Below, in pieces: positions 54,936 to 64,000 of a DNA stretch of 64,000 nt; the stretch's first letter is position 1, and every line of letters starts with the position of its first letter. A program made the position numbers and the translations under genes. Origin of the DNA: an uncultured Pseudomonadales bacterium (GTDB lineage Bacteria > Pseudomonadota > Gammaproteobacteria > Pseudomonadales > Cellvibrionaceae); assembly GCA_947487765.1 (NCBI GenBank), contig CANKXO010000001.1, positions 1,240,001 to 1,304,000 on the forward strand, written 5' to 3'. The notes under the pieces are model-generated. The model was given only the letters and a program-made list of their open reading frames with translations. It was not told the DNA's origin and ran no database searches.

Positions 54936-55955
54936 TTAGCTTTTTAGCTGGTCATGAACCTGATTTAGCATTCTTTGGTTGGTTTTTACCTTATCCATAA
55001 TTTCCCGATAAGAAAGTAGGTCCATAGGCTTATTTTTATGCTCACGCGCAATCTTGACCAGATACTTCCCATGCTCAAAGAATATTTTATAGGCTTCTGT
55101 TATTTTAAACTTGGGGTCAAACATATGCGTGGGTAGTGAAGCCACACCGTTCACCTCAATCACCACAAATTTTCCAGCCTTAAACGCTTCTTCACTCTCA
55201 CACTTCACATCCACCCGGCCAAAATTGAAGCCTGGTTGATCTTCAAAAACTTTAAAAATTGCCTTCTCTAATTCAGGCGTAAATAAATCCATATCGTCTG
55301 TGAACTTACAACCTAGTGTATGAGAACCAATAAAAGATAAGCGAACAGACTCGCCATCAGCTGGAACGTGCTCAGCATCTACATACTGCAAAAAAGAATG
55401 CCAATGATGCGTATAGCGCTCGTGATTTTTAGCCAGCGTCAGCAAATTATCACGACCATTACCAATAACTGTGGGGAAATGCTTTTTGTTAATCCCGGTG
55501 ATTTTAGGCTCACCATTGCGGCGAATATAAAAAACACCACACTCGAAGGGGTAAGAAGTGTATTTTTGGAGCATATAATTGCCCAATAATAGAGGCACTT
55601 TTTCATCTAGATCTTCTAGCGTGGAAATTTTACATATACCTTTGCCAACACACCCTACATCAGATTTCAATATAACGGGATAACCGTGCTCTTCGATAAA
55701 TTTAAGAATAAACTCACGCTTTTCGGCAACGCTTAAACTATCTTTTACCAATGCAGTAGGCAAAAAGTAATCCTGGTTAAAAGACATTTGGCTTTCGTAT
55801 TTTGACCCAATACCTATTTCACCATGATCCATACAATAATTAGCTTTAGCCAAGGTTTTTATACTCACAGCATTCAGTAAACACTGCATGCCTAGATAGG
55901 CATAAAATGGAGCTTCAAAAACACGAGGGCTCCAAAATTCGTATGGTTTAATCAA
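54936..55955 (-). CDS. ATP-grasp family ligase of unknown substrate
   Basis: 339 residues. The start is a TTG at 55955, supported by CCGGAG seven bases upstream. An ATP-grasp fold is indicated by the ATP-binding KSDVGCVGKGI near residue 97-107, and by the paired Mg ligands in FGRVDVKCES...VVIEVNGVASLPTH near 245-275. It is related to D-Ala-D-Ala ligase and carboxylate-amine ligases but does not match a family I can name. No peptide, cell-wall or natural product genes lie next to it. It is upstream of tpa on the same strand, so ligation involving taurine or alanine is an attractive but unproven idea. Confidence 0.7.
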   Translation of the reverse strand: MIKPYEFWSPRVFEAPFYAYLGMQCLLNAVSIKTLAKANYCMDHGEIGIGSKYESQMSFNQDYFLPTALVKDSLSVAEKREFILKFIEEHGYPVILKSDVGCVGKGICKISTLEDLDEKVPLLLGNYMLQKYTSYPFECGVFYIRRNGEPKITGINKKHFPTVIGNGRDNLLTLAKNHERYTHHWHSFLQYVDAEHVPADGESVRLSFIGSHTLGCKFTDDMDLFTPELEKAIFKVFEDQPGFNFGRVDVKCESEEAFKAGKFVVIEVNGVASLPTHMFDPKFKITEAYKIFFEHGKYLVKIAREHKNKPMDLLSYREIMDKVKTNQRMLNQVHDQLKS

Positions 55956-56070
55956 TCTATTCTCCGGTTAAATACTCAATTCTCTATAGTAATACGAGCC
56001 ATATAAAAATTCTAGATCGCCTTTTCACACACCTAATATAGCCACATTGAGTACCGATATCAGTAATCCA

Positions 56071-56991
56071 TCAAGGAGTTTTAAGGGCTATATCACCTGC
56101 TTTTACTCGGTTTCTTCTACTTCGCACTAACGTATAGATTCCGCTAATCACAATGATGCTACTGCCTAACAAAGTCATAACATCTGGTTGCTCTGCAAAT
56201 ACTAATACACCTAATATCAGGGCAAATACTAACCGCGTATAACGAAAGGGAGTGACTACAGACACTTCTCCCGTTCGCATGGCGACTGTTAACGCGTAAT
56301 AAGCGAGTACACCAAACACAGTGGCGCCTAAAATTTGCATTCCTGAAGTAATATCAGGCCAAACAAACTCGTTAGCTGTTATCCCACCATTATCTGGGCC
56401 AATGTTAAATAGCAACATAAACAGGCCCGTTGGGATTAAGATAAAGAAGCCGTATATCCCTAACTGGAAATTGGATAAAACGGGAGACGCCGCACGAGTC
56501 GCCAAATCCCGGCCAGCAAACCCTAACATACCAATGACAGCTAAAAGGGATGCCGGTTCAAAACTTTCTAAGCCTGGACGAATAATTATCATAACCCCGA
56601 TAAAACCGATTAAAATCGCACTCCAACGACGCCACCCTACCCTCTCACCCAAAAAAACAGCAGCTCCCATTACAACAACTAGTGGCGTTGCCTGCAAAAT
56701 AGCAGATGCACTGGATAAAGGCGTAAAAGTAATGGCCAGAGTAAAAAACAAACGCCCAGTAATCTCACAACCGACTCTAATCAATATAGGGAGGGATAAA
56801 ATTTTAGGATGGAATATAGCTTGATTACGTCCAAGAGTTAGTAATGTGAACGCCAGCGTTCCACCTATTCCAAACAATATTAAAATTTCTCCCACTGGAA
56901 CAAAGTTAGCGGCGGCTTTAATAAACATATCCTCTAAGGAAAAAGCAGCCATTGCCAATACCATAAACAGGCTCCCTCTTATGCTATCCAT
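56071..56991 (-). CDS. EamA/DMT-family membrane transporter
   Basis: 306 residues from the ATG at 56991 (a GTG 24 bases upstream is possible). Ten membrane segments form two EamA repeats, with the second starting near residue 155. It is the RhaT/YddG-type metabolite exporter class. Substrate is unknown. It precedes the ATP-grasp gene by about 115 bases on the same strand, and export of that enzyme's product would be a reasonable guess. The divergent DCC gene lies about 180 bases away. Confidence 0.87.
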   Translation of the reverse strand: MDSIRGSLFMVLAMAAFSLEDMFIKAAANFVPVGEILILFGIGGTLAFTLLTLGRNQAIFHPKILSLPILIRVGCEITGRLFFTLAITFTPLSSASAILQATPLVVVMGAAVFLGERVGWRRWSAILIGFIGVMIIIRPGLESFEPASLLAVIGMLGFAGRDLATRAASPVLSNFQLGIYGFFILIPTGLFMLLFNIGPDNGGITANEFVWPDITSGMQILGATVFGVLAYYALTVAMRTGEVSVVTPFRYTRLVFALILGVLVFAEQPDVMTLLGSSIIVISGIYTLVRSRRNRVKAGDIALKTP

Positions 56992-57168
56992 TACGTGATC
57001 CAAAGTCTTCTCCACAAGTCTTTTTCAAAAAGACATCTAATATAATTTTGAGAAATAAGCGAAATCATTACTAGATAATGACAATAATGAAAGGCTTTAT
57101 CATCTAATACGCCATACATATACGTATAGAGCCAAGCAGCCAGAATGTGATATACCAGGTAAATTAAG

Positions 57169-57561
57169 ATGCTACAAGAAGAAACAGTGATACAAAATAC
57201 AACGCCTCCAAAAGACACGTTATATTACGATGGAACATGCCCACTTTGTGCTAAAGAAATTAGTTTACTTAAGAAGTTAACGGGTAAGGTAATTACATTC
57301 ACTGACATCCATCAACTTAAAAGAATTGATAATAAGATTCCGTCAACAGAAGTATTACTTAGGCGCTTACATTTGCAATGCAGTTCAGGTGAATGGCTTA
57401 TTGGGTTGGATGCCACGGTTAGAGTATGGAGCTACACACATTATGGATGGTTATTCAAAGTGCTACGCTGGCCAGTCATCAGTATATTTTCTGATCTTAT
57501 TTATACGCGATGGGCAGACCGCCGTTATCAAAAACGCTATGAATGTCAGCAATGCATTTGA
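57169..57561 (+). CDS. DCC-family (DUF393) thiol-disulfide oxidoreductase-like protein
   Basis: 130 residues. The defining motif is YYDGTCPLCAKEI near residue 21-33: the DxxCxxC of the DUF393/DCC family, a thioredoxin-like fold. A typical family C-terminus has YxxWADRRY (IYTRWADRRYQKRY); a second CQQC follows at the end. Function in cells is unclear. It is divergent from the DMT exporter and convergent with prpF. Confidence 0.86.
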   Translation: MLQEETVIQNTTPPKDTLYYDGTCPLCAKEISLLKKLTGKVITFTDIHQLKRIDNKIPSTEVLLRRLHLQCSSGEWLIGLDATVRVWSYTHYGWLFKVLRWPVISIFSDLIYTRWADRRYQKRYECQQCI

Positions 57562-57565
57562 TTTT

Positions 57566-57582
57566 AAAGACTCGGTCTTTTT
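57566..57582 (+). terminator. Short hairpin after the DCC gene
   Basis: AAAGAC-TCG-GTCTTT followed by TT, five bases past the stop. Stem of only six base pairs, so a modest terminator. Confidence 0.45.
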
Positions 57583-57611
57583 CATTTGAAAAGAGCATGT
57601 AAAAAGAGTAC

Positions 57612-58808
57612 TTAAAAAGAGCCTTCAGGAATTTTTACCCAACCTTCCATTAAAACACGAGCACTTCGACTCATTGTAACCTTATCAACAAACCATTCGT
57701 TATCTTTTTGTTTAACATCTGCCCCTACTTTTAAAGTTCCAGATGGATGCCCAAAGATAATTGATTCAGGTTTATCGTCACCAATAGCAAGGTTAACCAA
57801 TGTTTCAGGAATAGCAGCAGCAACGCCAATCGCAACAGCTGCAGTCCCCATCATCGCATGATGTAATTTTCCCATGGATAGCGCACGGACTAACAAATTA
57901 GTATCGCTTGCATTAATTTTTTTATCACTCGATGCAATATAGTTTTGGGGTTTAGAAACAAATGCAATTTTGGGCGTATGTTGTCGTTCTGCAGCTTCAT
58001 CAAGATGATTAATTAAACCCATTTGAACTGCACCATAAGCACGAATAGTTTCAAACATGGCTAAAGCATTCTCATCACCATTAATATCGTCTTGTAATTC
58101 AGTACCGCTATAGCCTAGATCTTCTGCATTAAGAAAAATAGTAGGAATACCTGCATCAACCATTGTTGTCTTAATAACAGATGACGTTAAACGAGTATTC
58201 TCTACTAAATGTTCTGGCAGCTTTAATTCATCAACTAAGTTTCCCGTAGGAAAAACATTGGCTGCTGGGCTTAGGAAATCTAACTGAAGTTCAGCCGCAG
58301 GAAAAGTAACGCCATCAAGTTCAAAATCACCCGTTTCCTGCACTGTACCATTTGTGATTGGCACATGGGCTACAATCGTTTTACAAATATTTGCCTGCCA
58401 AATATGAACTGTAGCAATACCATTTTCAGGAATTCTATCAGAGTCGACCAAGCCACTATGAATTGCAAAAGAACCTACTGCTGACGATAAATTCCCGCAG
58501 TTACCACTCCAATCGACAAAAGGTTTATCAATGGAGACTTGGCCAAATAAATAATCAACATCATGATCAGCCTGGCTACTTTTAGAAACAATAACTGCCT
58601 TACTTGTACTGGATGTCGCACCACCCATACCATCCGTTTGCTTACCATATGGATCCGGGCTACCAATCACGCGTAACAATAATGTATCCCGAGCAGTACC
58701 CGCGACTTGTGCAGACTTGGGCAGATCTTCTAAATTAAAAAAAATACCTTTGCTCGTACCACCACGCATGTAGGTTGCTGGTATTTTAATTTGCGGTGCA
58801 TGGTTCAT
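57612..58808 (-). CDS. prpF: 2-methylaconitate cis-trans isomerase
   Basis: 398 residues, normal length. The N-terminus ATYMRGGTSKGIFF and the GNCGNLSSAVGSFAI segment near 105 are PrpF signatures. It interconverts cis- and trans-2-methylaconitate so that aconitase can act after AcnD. It is the last gene of the leftward methylcitrate operon, 50 bases after acnD. PrpF always travels with AcnD, as here. Confidence 0.95.
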   Translation of the reverse strand: MNHAPQIKIPATYMRGGTSKGIFFNLEDLPKSAQVAGTARDTLLLRVIGSPDPYGKQTDGMGGATSSTSKAVIVSKSSQADHDVDYLFGQVSIDKPFVDWSGNCGNLSSAVGSFAIHSGLVDSDRIPENGIATVHIWQANICKTIVAHVPITNGTVQETGDFELDGVTFPAAELQLDFLSPAANVFPTGNLVDELKLPEHLVENTRLTSSVIKTTMVDAGIPTIFLNAEDLGYSGTELQDDINGDENALAMFETIRAYGAVQMGLINHLDEAAERQHTPKIAFVSKPQNYIASSDKKINASDTNLLVRALSMGKLHHAMMGTAAVAIGVAAAIPETLVNLAIGDDKPESIIFGHPSGTLKVGADVKQKDNEWFVDKVTMSRSARVLMEGWVKIPEGSF

Positions 58809-58858
58809 TGAATAGTTTCCTTTAGTATATCTATGTTCTTAACTTTTACTTTAACCAA

Positions 58859-61450
58859 TTAATGTGCTGATGATGTTTCAAGAAAGTCTTTAGCAAAACG
58901 TTGCAACACTCCACCTGCTTCATACACAGACACTTCCTCTGCAGTGTCTAAACGGCAAGTGACGGGAACCTCAAGACGCTCGCCATTTTTGCGAGTAATA
59001 ATGAGCGTCATTGTTGATCGAGGAGAAAAACTGCCAACAACATCAAATATTTCACTGCCATCAATGTTATAGGTATTACGATTTTCGCCTTTTTCAAACT
59101 CTAAAGGCAATACTCCCATTCCGACTAAATTTGTTCGATGTATACGCTCAAAGCCTTCCGCAACAATGGCTTCGACTCCTGCCAGACGAACACCTTTAGC
59201 GGCCCAGTCTCGGGATGAGCCCTGACCATAATCTGCACCCGCGATAATAATTAATGGTTGCTTACGCTCCATATATGTTTCGATCGCTTCCCACATTCGA
59301 GTAACAGCACCTTCAGGTTCGATGCGTGCAAAAGAACCTTGCTTTATTTCGTTGTTTTCTCTGACCATTTCATTTAACAATTTGGGATTAGCAAATGTTG
59401 CGCGCTGTGCCGTCAGGTGATCACCACGATGTGTTGCATAAGAATTGAAATCTTCTTCCGGCAAACCCATTTTGTGTAAATAGGCACCTGCCGCACTATC
59501 TAATAAAATCGCATTAGATGGTGATAAATGATCAGTAGTAATATTATCGCCTAATACGGCAAGAGGCCGCATTCCCTTCATTGTTCTCTCTCCAGCTAAT
59601 GCCCCTTCCCAATATGGTGGTCGACGAATATAGGTACTCTGTGGGCGCCAGTCATACAATGGGCTGTCTGCTTTTTCACCTGCATCAAGGTTAAACATCG
59701 GAATATAAACTTGGTTGAACTGTTCTGGTTTAACACTTTCGGCAACAATCGCATCAATTTCTTCATCACTTGGCCAAATATCTTTTAAAGTAATAGGGTT
59801 ACCACTCTTATCCGTACCCAATGCATCTTTTTCAATATCAAAACGAACGGTGCCCGCAATCGCATAAGCAACAACCAAAGGTGGTGATGCTAAGAATGCT
59901 TGTTTTGCATAAGGATGTATACGGCCATCAAAGTTACGATTGCCCGACAGAACGGCTGTTGTATATAAATCTCTATCAATCACTTCTTGCTGAATCTTAG
60001 AGTCTAAAGCCCCACTCATTCCATTACAGGTAGTACAGGCGTAAGCAACAATACCAAAACCTAATTTCTCCATTTCAGAAAGTAAACCAGCTTCCTCCAA
60101 ATATAATTTAGCGACCTTTGAACCTGGAGCAAACGAAGACTTCACCCAAGGTTTACGCAACAGTCCTAATTCATTTGCTTTGCGAGCAACTAAACCTGCA
60201 GCAACGACATTCCTTGGGTTACTGGTATTAGTACAGCTAGTGATCGCTGCGATAATAACAGCGCCATCTGGCATTTCATTTTTATTCTGCTTCCACTCTC
60301 CTGCAATGCCTTTATCTGATAAATCAGATGTTGCCAATCGACGATGAGGGTTAGACGGACCAGCCATATTGCGACAAACTGTTGATAAATCAAATTCCAG
60401 AACACGCTCGTATTCAGCCTTTTGTAAACTATCTGCCCACAATCCTGTTTCTTTGGCATATTGCTCAACCAAAGCAACTTGTTCTGGTTCACGACCGGTT
60501 AGTTTTAAATAATCGATGGTTTGTTCGTCGATGTAGAACATCCCTGCTGAGGCACCAAATTCTGGTGTCATATTGGAGATAGTGGCACGATCACCAATGG
60601 TCAGAGCTGCAGCTCCCTCACCAAAAAACTCTAAATAAGCAGAGACAACTTTCTCATTACGTAAAAATTCTGTAATCGCTAAAACAATATCAGTTGCTGT
60701 AATACCCGGTTGACGCTTACCTGTTAGCTTTACGCCGACAATATCTGGCAAGCGCATCATTGATGCACGCCCCAGCATCACATTTTCAGCTTCTAATCCA
60801 CCAACACCAATTGCAATAACACCTAAAGCATCGATATGGGGTGTATGACTATCTGTACCGACACAGGTATCTGGAAATGCAACACCATCACGTGCTTGAA
60901 TAACAGGAGACATTTTTTCTAAATTAATTTGATGCATAATGCCATTGCCAGCAGGAATCACATCGACATTTTCAAACGCTGTTTTTGTCCATTCGATAAA
61001 ATGAAAACGGTCATCATTACGACGATCTTCAATGGCACGGTTTTTTTCAAATGCATCAGGGTCATAGCCGCCATATTCAACTGCTAAGGAATGATCAACA
61101 ATTAATTGCGTTGGTACAACAGGGTTAACCTTAGCGGGATTACCGCCTTGGTCAGCAATCGCATCACGTAAACCTGCAAGATCAACTAACGCAGTCTGCC
61201 CCAAGATATCGTGACAAACAACACGGGCAGGATACCAAGGGAAATCGATATCCTGCTTGCGTTCAATAAGCTGCAATAGAGAACCTGTTAATACAGCTGG
61301 ATCACAACGTCGTACTAATTGCTCAGCAAGTACCCGCGAGGTATAGGGCAAAGTATTGTAAGCCCCTAGCTTAATATCCTCAATTGCAGCTCTTGTATCG
61401 TAATAATCTAAACCTGTGTTTAAAAAGGGTTTTCGGTAGTTAGTATTCAT
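58859..61450 (-). CDS. acnD: 2-methylcitrate dehydratase, Fe/S-dependent
   Basis: 863 residues. It is an aconitase-type [4Fe-4S] enzyme: the cluster Cys residues are in TSCTNTSNP near 404-412 and ACTTCNGMSG near 474. The C-terminal swivel domain has GADYGQGSSRDWAAKG. Length and operon place it in the AcnD group, not AcnA. It dehydrates 2-methylcitrate. It lies between prpC and prpF. Confidence 0.94.
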   Translation of the reverse strand: MNTNYRKPFLNTGLDYYDTRAAIEDIKLGAYNTLPYTSRVLAEQLVRRCDPAVLTGSLLQLIERKQDIDFPWYPARVVCHDILGQTALVDLAGLRDAIADQGGNPAKVNPVVPTQLIVDHSLAVEYGGYDPDAFEKNRAIEDRRNDDRFHFIEWTKTAFENVDVIPAGNGIMHQINLEKMSPVIQARDGVAFPDTCVGTDSHTPHIDALGVIAIGVGGLEAENVMLGRASMMRLPDIVGVKLTGKRQPGITATDIVLAITEFLRNEKVVSAYLEFFGEGAAALTIGDRATISNMTPEFGASAGMFYIDEQTIDYLKLTGREPEQVALVEQYAKETGLWADSLQKAEYERVLEFDLSTVCRNMAGPSNPHRRLATSDLSDKGIAGEWKQNKNEMPDGAVIIAAITSCTNTSNPRNVVAAGLVARKANELGLLRKPWVKSSFAPGSKVAKLYLEEAGLLSEMEKLGFGIVAYACTTCNGMSGALDSKIQQEVIDRDLYTTAVLSGNRNFDGRIHPYAKQAFLASPPLVVAYAIAGTVRFDIEKDALGTDKSGNPITLKDIWPSDEEIDAIVAESVKPEQFNQVYIPMFNLDAGEKADSPLYDWRPQSTYIRRPPYWEGALAGERTMKGMRPLAVLGDNITTDHLSPSNAILLDSAAGAYLHKMGLPEEDFNSYATHRGDHLTAQRATFANPKLLNEMVRENNEIKQGSFARIEPEGAVTRMWEAIETYMERKQPLIIIAGADYGQGSSRDWAAKGVRLAGVEAIVAEGFERIHRTNLVGMGVLPLEFEKGENRNTYNIDGSEIFDVVGSFSPRSTMTLIITRKNGERLEVPVTCRLDTAEEVSVYEAGGVLQRFAKDFLETSSAH

Positions 61451-61485
61451 ACTTGCTTACACTTCTCTTCTTACATTTATTGAGA

Positions 61486-62646
61486 TTAATTACGTTGACC
61501 GACCGGTACATAATCTAAATCTTCAGGCCCCGTATAATTTGCACTAGGGCGAATAATTTTACCGTCAACACGTTGTTCAATAATATGAGCCGCCCATCCT
61601 GACACTCGTGCAATAACAAATAGGGGGGTAAACATGGCCGTAGGAACTCCCATCATGTTGTAGCTGACTGCACTGAACCAATCGAGATTTGGGAACATTT
61701 TTTTAGCATCCCACATGACGCTTTCAAGCCTTTCTGCAACTGAGAAAAGCTTCATATTCCCTTCTTCAGTAGATAAGTCACGAGCAATTTCTTTAATCAC
61801 TTTATTGCGTGGATCAGAAATCGTATAGACAGGATGTCCGAAACCAATCACGATCTCTTTATTTTCAACGCGTTGTCGAATATCAGATTCTGCTTCATCA
61901 GCATTGTTGTAACGGCTTTGAATATCGAAAGCCACTTCATTTGCGCCACCGTGCTTTGAACCGCGTAATGCACCAATAGCACCAGTAATTGCTGAGTAGA
62001 TATCTGTATTAGTCCCGGTAATAACACGTGCCGTAAATGTTGAGGCATTAAACTCATGCTCAGCATAAAGTACAAGAGAAGTGTGCATTGCTTTTACCCA
62101 AGATTCTTGAGGCGTTACACCATGTAATAGGTGCAAAAAGTGACCACCAATAGAATCATCATCGGTCTCTACATCAATACGTTTTCCGTTTACAGCAAAA
62201 TGATACCAATACAATAGCATTGAGCTTAAACTTGCCATTAAGCGGTCTGCAATGTCCCGCGCTTCGGCCATCGGGTGATCTTCTTTCTCGGGTAAACAAG
62301 TACCGAGAATAGACACACCACTACGCATAACATCCATTGGATGAGCAGACGCTGGGATGGCTTCTAATGCTTGCTTAACGGCATTAGGTAAACCACGCAA
62401 TGATTTTAATTTTTTCTTGTAAGCGGTTAACTCTGCTTGCGTTGGCAATTTTTCATGCACTAATAAATAAGCAATTTCTTCGAATTCACACTGATCAGCC
62501 AGATCAAGAATATCGTAGCCGCGATAGTGCAAATCATTACCAGTGCGGCCCACAGTACAAATTGCAGTATTACCTGCAACTGTTCCTGAAAGCGCAACAG
62601 ATTTTTTTGGCTTTTTAGACATATCTACTTTTGCGGAATCCGACAT
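61486..62646 (-). CDS. prpC: 2-methylcitrate synthase
   Basis: 386 residues, AGAGGAAC before the ATG. It is a citrate synthase fold; the active-site segment is [16 protein letters not shown] near residue 265-280, and the first His is in HGGANEVAF. It condenses propionyl-CoA with oxaloacetate. The starts and stops of prpB and prpC are two bases apart, so they are coupled. Confidence 0.95.
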   Translation of the reverse strand: MSDSAKVDMSKKPKKSVALSGTVAGNTAICTVGRTGNDLHYRGYDILDLADQCEFEEIAYLLVHEKLPTQAELTAYKKKLKSLRGLPNAVKQALEAIPASAHPMDVMRSGVSILGTCLPEKEDHPMAEARDIADRLMASLSSMLLYWYHFAVNGKRIDVETDDDSIGGHFLHLLHGVTPQESWVKAMHTSLVLYAEHEFNASTFTARVITGTNTDIYSAITGAIGALRGSKHGGANEVAFDIQSRYNNADEAESDIRQRVENKEIVIGFGHPVYTISDPRNKVIKEIARDLSTEEGNMKLFSVAERLESVMWDAKKMFPNLDWFSAVSYNMMGVPTAMFTPLFVIARVSGWAAHIIEQRVDGKIIRPSANYTGPEDLDYVPVGQRN

Positions 62647-62648
62647 TG

Positions 62649-63533
62649 TTACTGTTCCTCTTTGTTAAATAATGTGTCAAGTTTTTGTTCGTAATCGTGA
62701 TAGCCCAGATAATCATAAAGCTCCATACGTGGTTGCATTATGTCAATGACATGTTGTTGCGTCCCTTCGCTGCGAAGAGATTGATATACCTGCAGCGCTG
62801 CACGGCTTTGTGCTCTGAATGCAGATAATGGGTATAGCGCCATACTGACACCAACACTGCCTAACTCTTCAACCGAAAATAAAGGAGTGGAACCAAATTC
62901 GGTTATATTAGCCAACACAGGGACCTTAACGGCCTCTACAAATTGACGATACTGACTAAGCTCAGTCATTGCTTCGGGAAATATCATGTCAGCTCCTGCC
63001 TCGACGCAGGCGCAGGCGCGATCAATCGCTGCCTGCATACCTTCAACTGCTAGTGCATCAGTTCGTGCCATAACGACAAAGTCAGGATCTGTTTTTGCAT
63101 CAACGGCAGCTTTTACTCTATCAACCATTTCTAATTGACTAACAATGGCTTTATTAGGCCGATGCCCACAACGCTTTTGCGCAACCTGATCTTCGATATG
63201 AACAGCCGCTGCACCTGCTTTAATCATTGACCTGACCGTGCGCGCAATATTAAATGCACCGCCCCAGCCTGTATCAATATCAACTAGTACTGGAAGTTCT
63301 GTTACGTCGGTAATTCGACGTAAATCAATTAGGACATCCTCTAATGAGGTGATGCCTAAATCAGGAATTCCACAAGACGAAGCTGCAACACCACCGCCTG
63401 ATATATAAAGCGCTTTATATCCTGATGCTTCAGCTAATTTCGCCGAATACGCATTAATTGCACCTACGACCTGTAGTGGCTTTTCTTCACTGATTGCTTG
63501 GGTAAATCGTTGACCCGGCGAGTTAAATTTCAT
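62649..63533 (-). CDS. prpB: Methylisocitrate lyase
   Basis: 294 residues. PEP mutase/isocitrate lyase fold; VDIDTGWG binds Mg, and the active-site loop is [10 protein letters not shown] with the catalytic Cys. It splits 2-methylisocitrate to pyruvate and succinate. It is the first enzyme gene of the operon, 64 bases after the gntR-type regulator. Confidence 0.95.
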   Translation of the reverse strand: MKFNSPGQRFTQAISEEKPLQVVGAINAYSAKLAEASGYKALYISGGGVAASSCGIPDLGITSLEDVLIDLRRITDVTELPVLVDIDTGWGGAFNIARTVRSMIKAGAAAVHIEDQVAQKRCGHRPNKAIVSQLEMVDRVKAAVDAKTDPDFVVMARTDALAVEGMQAAIDRACACVEAGADMIFPEAMTELSQYRQFVEAVKVPVLANITEFGSTPLFSVEELGSVGVSMALYPLSAFRAQSRAALQVYQSLRSEGTQQHVIDIMQPRMELYDYLGYHDYEQKLDTLFNKEEQ

Positions 63534-63597
63534 TACTACCCTCTGTTTATTTACAAAGAAAGATTTTTGAGTAAAGCTAATATAAAATTATCTTTAC

Positions 63598-64000
63598 TTA
63601 CGATTGCTGCTCTTCAAGCAATCGCTCTATATTTTTTCGGGACGAACGGATATGCGATCTCATTAATAATTCAGCCATTTCACCATCGCGATTCGCGATT
63701 GCATCAACAATATGCTCGTGTTCTACATAAGCTCGAGGAACACGTTGACCACGCATACCAAATTGATAACGATATAAACGCATTTGGTAATATAAATCAT
63801 TACACAGCAAACCAATTAAACGGCTATTTTTACTTCCTTTAATAATCCGATAATGAAAATCGAGATCACCCTCTTTCTGAAAGTAGGCCTGCCCTTGCTC
63901 TTTCTCAATTTGCTTAGAGTGCTGCAATAACAGTTTTTTTAATTCAATAATTTCTTCATCACTCATTTCGACAGCAGCTAAACGTGCAGCCATCCCTTCA
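63598..64000 (-). CDS. GntR-family regulator, FCD domain (5' end beyond window)
   Basis: The last 134 residues are seen; the frame stays open to the window edge. The visible part is the C-terminal FCD ligand-binding domain, all helical, with metal-ligand-type positions in FHYRI and EHEHIVDAIANRDGEMAELLMRSHI. The helix-turn-helix lies outside the window. Placement ahead of prpB suggests a regulator of the methylcitrate operon, of the PrpR-alternative GntR kind found in Pseudomonas and Shewanella relatives. Confidence 0.85.
   Translation of the reverse strand, partial: EGMAARLAAVEMSDEEIIELKKLLLQHSKQIEKEQGQAYFQKEGDLDFHYRIIKGSKNSRLIGLLCNDLYYQMRLYRYQFGMRGQRVPRAYVEHEHIVDAIANRDGEMAELLMRSHIRSSRKNIERLLEEQQS

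Noticed and set aside
56321-56824. 167-codon rightward frame opposite the DMT transporter
   Set aside because: Antisense shadow of a clear EamA protein; no ribosome site or domain.
1-64000. Mobile elements, prophage, CRISPR arrays, tRNA or rRNA genes
   Set aside because: I looked for transposase and integrase motifs, terminal repeats, regularly spaced repeats and tRNA-like cloverleaf ends and saw none convincing.

Overview
The window looks like a chromosomal segment of an AT-rich marine gammaproteobacterium of the Oceanospirillales/Cellvibrionales kind. The basis is synteny: methyltransferase-rnhA-dnaQ, then pepN, a DUF1315 protein, a rhomboid protease, a metallophosphoesterase, nadK and a DUF1853 protein, which is a gammaproteobacterial housekeeping order. 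A 2-methylcitrate cluster of the AcnD/PrpF type closes the right end. I see no rRNA or tRNA genes, integrase, transposase, phage genes or CRISPR.

Layout. 1-14.3 kb is mostly housekeeping: the tail of a VWA/TPR protein with BatD, DNA repair and replication genes, PepN, NadK, a two-CNB plus rhodanese protein, a PLP enzyme and a coiled-coil protein of unknown role. 14.6-18.2 kb holds a fumarylacetoacetase-family hydrolase and a CobT/CobS-like VWA plus AAA+ pair with no CobN nearby. 18.3-54.7 kb is a large organosulfonate island. 54.9-57.6 kb has an ATP-grasp enzyme, a DMT exporter and a DCC-family thiol protein. 57.6-64 kb is gntR-prpB-prpC-acnD-prpF for propionate use.

How the island fits together. 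Two entry routes converge on sulfoacetaldehyde. Taurine would enter by TauABC and be transaminated by Tpa. Isethionate would probably enter by the TRAP transporter and be oxidised by the GMC flavoenzyme, with an IclR-type regulator alongside. Xsc splits sulfoacetaldehyde into acetyl phosphate and sulfite. Pta makes acetyl-CoA. A cytoplasmic molybdoenzyme set (SoeABC type) would oxidise sulfite to sulfate, and the SulP and SLC13 carriers are candidates for moving sulfate or sulfite. A MocR/TauR-type regulator lies beside tauABC.

The most intriguing part is in the middle of this island. A two-domain dimethylglycine/sarcosine-dehydrogenase-like flavoprotein is set with FolD, PurU (formyl-THF deformylase), EtfA and EtfB, directly between the isethionate and taurine modules. 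This is a complete oxidative N-demethylation set with a C1 outlet. I infer that it may feed N-methylated taurines into the same pathway; ordinary dimethylglycine or sarcosine use is the main alternative. The xsc and tauA upstream regions also share several short sequence elements, which suggests common control.
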